A stretch of 46,944 bases of DNA from Muribaculaceae bacterium (GTDB taxonomy: Bacteria > Bacteroidota > Bacteroidia > Bacteroidales > Muribaculaceae): contig JAFVCX010000131.1 in the NCBI GenBank assembly GCA_017478855.1, positions 1 through 46,944 of the forward strand, given 5' to 3'. The stretch's first letter is position 1; the number at the start of each line of letters is the position of its first letter. Shown piece by piece: positions 44,064-46,944 of the stretch. Under the pieces are notes generated by a model, which was given only the letters and a program-made list of their open reading frames with translations, did no database searches and was not told where the DNA came from. A program made the position numbers and the translations under genes.

Positions 44064-44761
44064 GAAAACATTTGCTATTGTTGACAACAGTGTTGGCCGC
44101 GCTGATGCTCGCGTCGTGTGGCAACGACGAACCCGTGGTGCGAATCAATTATGAACCCGTGGATTTGGGGCTGAGCGTGAAATGGGCCACCATGAACATT
44201 GGTGCCGCCAAAACCACAGCTTATGGCAAGCTGATGGGATGGGCCGACTCGTCGGGTGTTCATTCTACCCAAGATGGTATCGTCATTTCATATCGTGATA
44301 ATAAAACTTATTGCGAATGGAACTCTCCATATTATGGTGGAAAAAGCCCGATGAACAACATCAGCGGCTCGAACTATGACGCGGCCCGATATATGTGGAA
44401 CCTAAAGTGGCGTGTGCCCACACAGGCCGAGTGGCAAGAACTGATTAACGGCTGCACATGGACCACAGAAACGACTGCCGAAGGCCTCCGCGTGGCGCGT
44501 GCCACCGGCCCCAACGGCAAGAGCGTCATCTTTCAGCTGGGCGGCATTGATGAAGTGGGCGATGGCTCTCCGGCTGACCGTGGTGTCATAGGGTATTACT
44601 GGACGGCGACATTGCTGCCACAAGCCTCTCAAACTTCCTATGGATATGAGAGCAATGTGGCATGCGCGGCATGGGCCGTGGTGATGAGCGACGGTAGGCC
44701 GCAACTTGTACCCCAAGTGCGTTGCTACCATCTGTTGATTCGCCCTGTTTTGGCCGAATAA
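44060..44761 (+). CDS. FSMD-like (Fibrobacter-type paralogous domain) lipoprotein
   Basis: A 233-residue predicted lipoprotein with signal peptide MRKHLLLLTTVLAALMLASC (Cys20). The body has the repeated Bacteroidota and Fibrobacter pattern YEPVDLGLSVKWATMNIGA, later WRVPTQAEWQELINGCTW and GYYWTATLLPQ, which marks this surface domain family. Role unknown; it may bind polysaccharide. It starts within the end of the SGNH gene (four-base overlap), so the two are translationally coupled. Confidence 0.78.
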   Translation: MRKHLLLLTTVLAALMLASCGNDEPVVRINYEPVDLGLSVKWATMNIGAAKTTAYGKLMGWADSSGVHSTQDGIVISYRDNKTYCEWNSPYYGGKSPMNNISGSNYDAARYMWNLKWRVPTQAEWQELINGCTWTTETTAEGLRVARATGPNGKSVIFQLGGIDEVGDGSPADRGVIGYYWTATLLPQASQTSYGYESNVACAAWAVVMSDGRPQLVPQVRCYHLLIRPVLAE

Positions 44762-44808
44762 GTTTTATGGCTAAAATTTAATGTGTACTATTTCTTCATT
44801 TATTGCTC

Positions 44809-45825
44809 ATGAATAAAATCGCTTTTCTATTTGCCGCCATCTTGTTGATGAGTTATCCGTCGTCGGCTCAGAATTCTCTCATCAATAAAACTTTGCAAGA
44901 TATTGCTAATCAGGTGAGTATCTTGTAGAAGCATGGCACTTGGAATGAAAAACAACGGCTTGATGATGTGGCCACCAATGACGAACTGGTGGAAATCGCG
45001 CAACTTCACCCTCATGCCGAAGCGCGAGCTTGCGCTTTCAGCCTGCTGGTGGATAGAAACGACAAGCGATGCAAAGACTTGCTGCTGGCCACCTTGCGCG
45101 ACACCAGCATGGTGATGTGCCGTGCTTATGACATGTTATGGAATGATTGCGTGTGCAGTTATAATGTGGATGTGATGTTCAATAGCAAGAATCTCACCGA
45201 AAGCGAAAAAGAGGAACTTGACAGTGTGTTGCTCTTTACCCCCAATCTTTGGAGCATCTCACGCATTGGTGATATCCTGCGCCATCTGCCTGCTGAAGAA
45301 AAATATTATGACCGCGTGCGCGACATATATTGCAATGAGCAAAACACTCTTGCACTGATGGCTTTGGCCAACTATCGTCTAGATGCCGACAAACCGCTCA
45401 TCATCAAAGCTTTGATGGAATTTTCCAAAGGCTACGATAAATTGCATCGAAGCACGAAGGGTGAAACCGGCGGCACCAATCAAGCATTGGCGGCAGTGCG
45501 ACGATGGCCTGATGCCGACTTCATGCCGGCACTCATCAAACTGCGAGATTACGAGCTAAAGGCGAAGTATTACGATTATAGTCGCATCAGGCTGTTTTAT
45601 GATGCCCTGATGGCCTATGACGACCAGCGTTCATATGACATTATAGATGAAACTCTCTCGAAGGCAGAAGGGCGCAATAATGGTTACACATTTGAATTTC
45701 ACAGCAAGATATTCAAGGCTGCGGTGTTAGACGGCTGGCCCAAGACTCAACGATACATGCCCTTGATTGAGAAACACCAACTTCAGGACGTGGATGTGGA
45801 AATGTGGCAGCGTTCAAGAGGTTAA
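44809..45825 (+). pseudogene. Secreted helical (HEAT-like) protein, interrupted by an in-frame TAG
   Basis: ATG 44809 starts a signal peptide (MNKIAFLFAAILLMSYPSSAQ) in frame with the main reading frame. A TAG at 44926-44928 (codon 40, between VSIL and KHGTWNEKQRL) interrupts it; the remainder to 45825 is open, giving 338 codons. The body is mostly helical, with ALMALANYRLDADKPLIIKAL and PDADFMPALIKLRDYELK as HEAT-like helix pairs; no catalytic motif. Without readthrough the next in-frame start is GTG 44968, which would remove the signal peptide. I do not recognise a named family. Confidence 0.75.
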
Positions 45826-45836
45826 ATCTATAAGCA

Positions 45837-45880
45837 GGAGCGCCAATTCCCTTCAATAGGGAATTGGCGCTCCATTTTTT
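45837..45880 (+). terminator. Strong intrinsic terminator
   Basis: A perfect 16-base stem GGAGCGCCAATTCCCT (45837-45852) / AGGGAATTGGCGCTCC (45858-45873) with a five-base loop, followed by ATTTTTT. It ends the plus-strand transcript before the convergent glnS. Confidence 0.93.
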
Positions 45881-45891
45881 GTGCATGCAGT

Positions 45892-46944
45892 TTATGCTTT
45901 TTTCTGCTCTTTGGCCCAACTGTCTTTCAAGCCAATGGTGCGGTTAAACACCAAATGGTCTTCGGTAGAATCGGGGTCAACGCAGAAATAACCTATGCGT
46001 TGGAACTGGAACTTATCTTCCACCTTTGCAATGCCAGCCAAGTAAGGCTCAATTTTCACGTCGGACAGCACGCGCAATGAGTCGGGATTGAGCAGCTCGC
46101 GGAAATCTTTTTCGGTTTCGGCACTGGGATTTTCCACAGCAAACAAGCGGTCGTAGAGTCTGACCTCGGCACTCACGCAATGGCGTGCGCTCACCCAGTG
46201 CAAAGTGCCTTTCACCTTGCGCATGCTGCCTGCACTGCCGCTCAAGGTGTCGGGATCGTAGGTGCATTGAATCTCAGTCACATTGCCGTCAGCATCTTTG
46301 GTACAGCCTGTACACATGACGATGTAGGCCCCTTTGAGGCGCACTTCTTTGCCAGGAGTGAGGCGGAAGAACTTTTTGGGAGGCTCTTCCATAAAGTCGT
46401 CGCGCTCAATATAGATTTCACGGCTGAAAGGCATCTGATGGCGGCCTGCGTCGGGTTGTTCGGGATTGTTGTCCATTTCCATCATCTCTACCTTGTCGTC
46501 GGGATAATTGGTGATGACCACTTTCACAGGATTGAGCACGGCACTCACACGGACGGCATTTTTGTTCAGATCCTCGCGAATTCTGTGATCTAGCAGGCTG
46601 ATGTCGTGCAGAGCCTCAAACTTGGTGTATCCAATCGAGTCGAAAAAATTCTTGATGCTCTGCGGCGTGTAGCCACGGCGGCGCAAGCCACAAAGAGTGG
46701 GCATGCGGGGGTCGTCCCAGCCGGCTACCAGCCCTTCCTTGACGAGCTGCAACAGCTTGCGCTTGCTCATCAGCGTGTAGGTGAGGTTGAGGCGATTGAA
46801 CTCAATCTGACGGGGGCAATATGCTTCTGCCGTATCGCCGGCCAAAAGGCGCACGAAATAATCATACAACGGACGATGAGGCACAAACTCCAGAGTGCAG
46901 ATCGAGTGGGTCACCCCCTCGAAGTAGTCGCTTTGGCCATGTGC
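45892..46944 (-). CDS. glnS: Glutaminyl-tRNA synthetase (partial, 5' end outside window)
   Basis: The last 350 residues of GlnRS lie here; the frame is open to the right edge, entering with AHGQSDYFEGVTHSICTLEF. The KMSKS-type motif is LMSKRKLLQLV, followed by GWDDPRMPTLCGLRRRGYTP and the C-terminal beta-barrel anticodon-binding domains (with the ends RIGYFCVDPDST and FNRTIGLKDSWAK). GlnRS charges tRNA-Gln directly. It is convergent with the preceding plus-strand gene, and the stop is at 45892. Confidence 0.96.
   Translation of the reverse strand, partial: AHGQSDYFEGVTHSICTLEFVPHRPLYDYFVRLLAGDTAEAYCPRQIEFNRLNLTYTLMSKRKLLQLVKEGLVAGWDDPRMPTLCGLRRRGYTPQSIKNFFDSIGYTKFEALHDISLLDHRIREDLNKNAVRVSAVLNPVKVVITNYPDDKVEMMEMDNNPEQPDAGRHQMPFSREIYIERDDFMEEPPKKFFRLTPGKEVRLKGAYIVMCTGCTKDADGNVTEIQCTYDPDTLSGSAGSMRKVKGTLHWVSARHCVSAEVRLYDRLFAVENPSAETEKDFRELLNPDSLRVLSDVKIEPYLAGIAKVEDKFQFQRIGYFCVDPDSTEDHLVFNRTIGLKDSWAKEQKKA

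Noticed and set aside
20872-45825. Stop-codon reassignment as the explanation of the four in-frame stops
   Set aside because: TAA, TAG and TGA all occur internally, and TAA and TGA also end nearly all other genes; no suppressor-type tRNA is in the window.
1-46944. Prophage, insertion sequence, CRISPR, toxin-antitoxin or defence island
   Set aside because: No transposase, integrase, cas-like, restriction or toxin gene and no regular repeat array was found; gene content is housekeeping and envelope.

Overview
The window is a chromosomal stretch from a member of the phylum Bacteroidota, almost certainly order Bacteroidales. The evidence is the complete bat aerotolerance-type operon, the L28-L33-DUF4295 ribosomal block, a FeoA-FeoB fusion, many lipoproteins with short lipoboxes, and promoters of the Bacteroidota type (TAnnTTTG at -7, TTTG or TTG near -33). 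A gut family such as Muribaculaceae or Prevotellaceae is plausible, but the family is a guess. I see no phage, insertion sequence, CRISPR array or integrase. This is ordinary core chromosome.

Layout. 1-84: start of a DUF4153-like gene running off the left edge. 85-907: a long gene-poor stretch with a good promoter at 549-579 and a structured leader or small RNA before rpmB. 908-1622: rpmB, rpmG, DUF4295 and a terminator. 1787-1956: tRNA-Arg(TCT) with its own promoter and terminator. 1978-7861 (minus): ileS, dksA-like, lspA, a DUF4296 lipoprotein and thioredoxin, tightly packed. 7901-11494 (minus): an unusual wall-precursor trio of alpha/beta hydrolase, membrane-anchored MurF-like ligase and D-Ala-D-Ala ligase. 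11542-12684 (minus): a GH3 N-acetylhexosaminidase. 12836-19615 (plus): feoAB, corA, a DHH phosphoesterase, a DUF4827 lipoprotein, glmM and a terminator. 19750-30742 (plus): moxR, DUF58, a BatD-like accessory protein, batA, batB, batC, batD, batE, then a PAP2 phosphatase, a small DNA-binding protein and a GT-C-like membrane protein. 30732-36024 (minus): acyltransferase, metallophosphoesterase, tex and an MBL-fold hydrolase. 36185-36735 (minus): a secreted FMN-binding protein. 36800-45880 (plus): tsaC-like, an undecaprenyl sugar-phosphate transferase, a ClC antiporter, fmt, an MBOAT/SGNH acetylation pair, a small lipoprotein and a secreted repeat-like protein. 45892-46944 (minus): the C-terminal part of glnS.

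Most of the window serves the cell envelope: peptidoglycan precursor synthesis and recycling, lipoprotein maturation, phospholipid or lipid A phosphate handling, exopolysaccharide initiation and O-acetylation, and the inner-membrane VWA/MoxR machine.

The most striking observation is that four otherwise intact genes each carry exactly one in-frame stop codon with no frameshift: DUF58 (TAA, 20956), the acyltransferase (TAG, 35514-35512), the MBOAT (TGA, 42261) and the secreted repeat-like protein (TAG, 44926). All three stop codons are used, which argues against a single-codon reassignment. Recent nonsense mutations or consensus errors are more likely, with suppression or reinitiation a less likely alternative. 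The second is the isoleucyl-tRNA synthetase, whose HIGH motif is GIHH, the swapped motif linked to mupirocin hyper-resistance in type 2 IleRS. The third is the hydrolase / membrane MurF-like / Ddl trio, which looks like a membrane-localised variant of D-Ala-D-Ala precursor synthesis.
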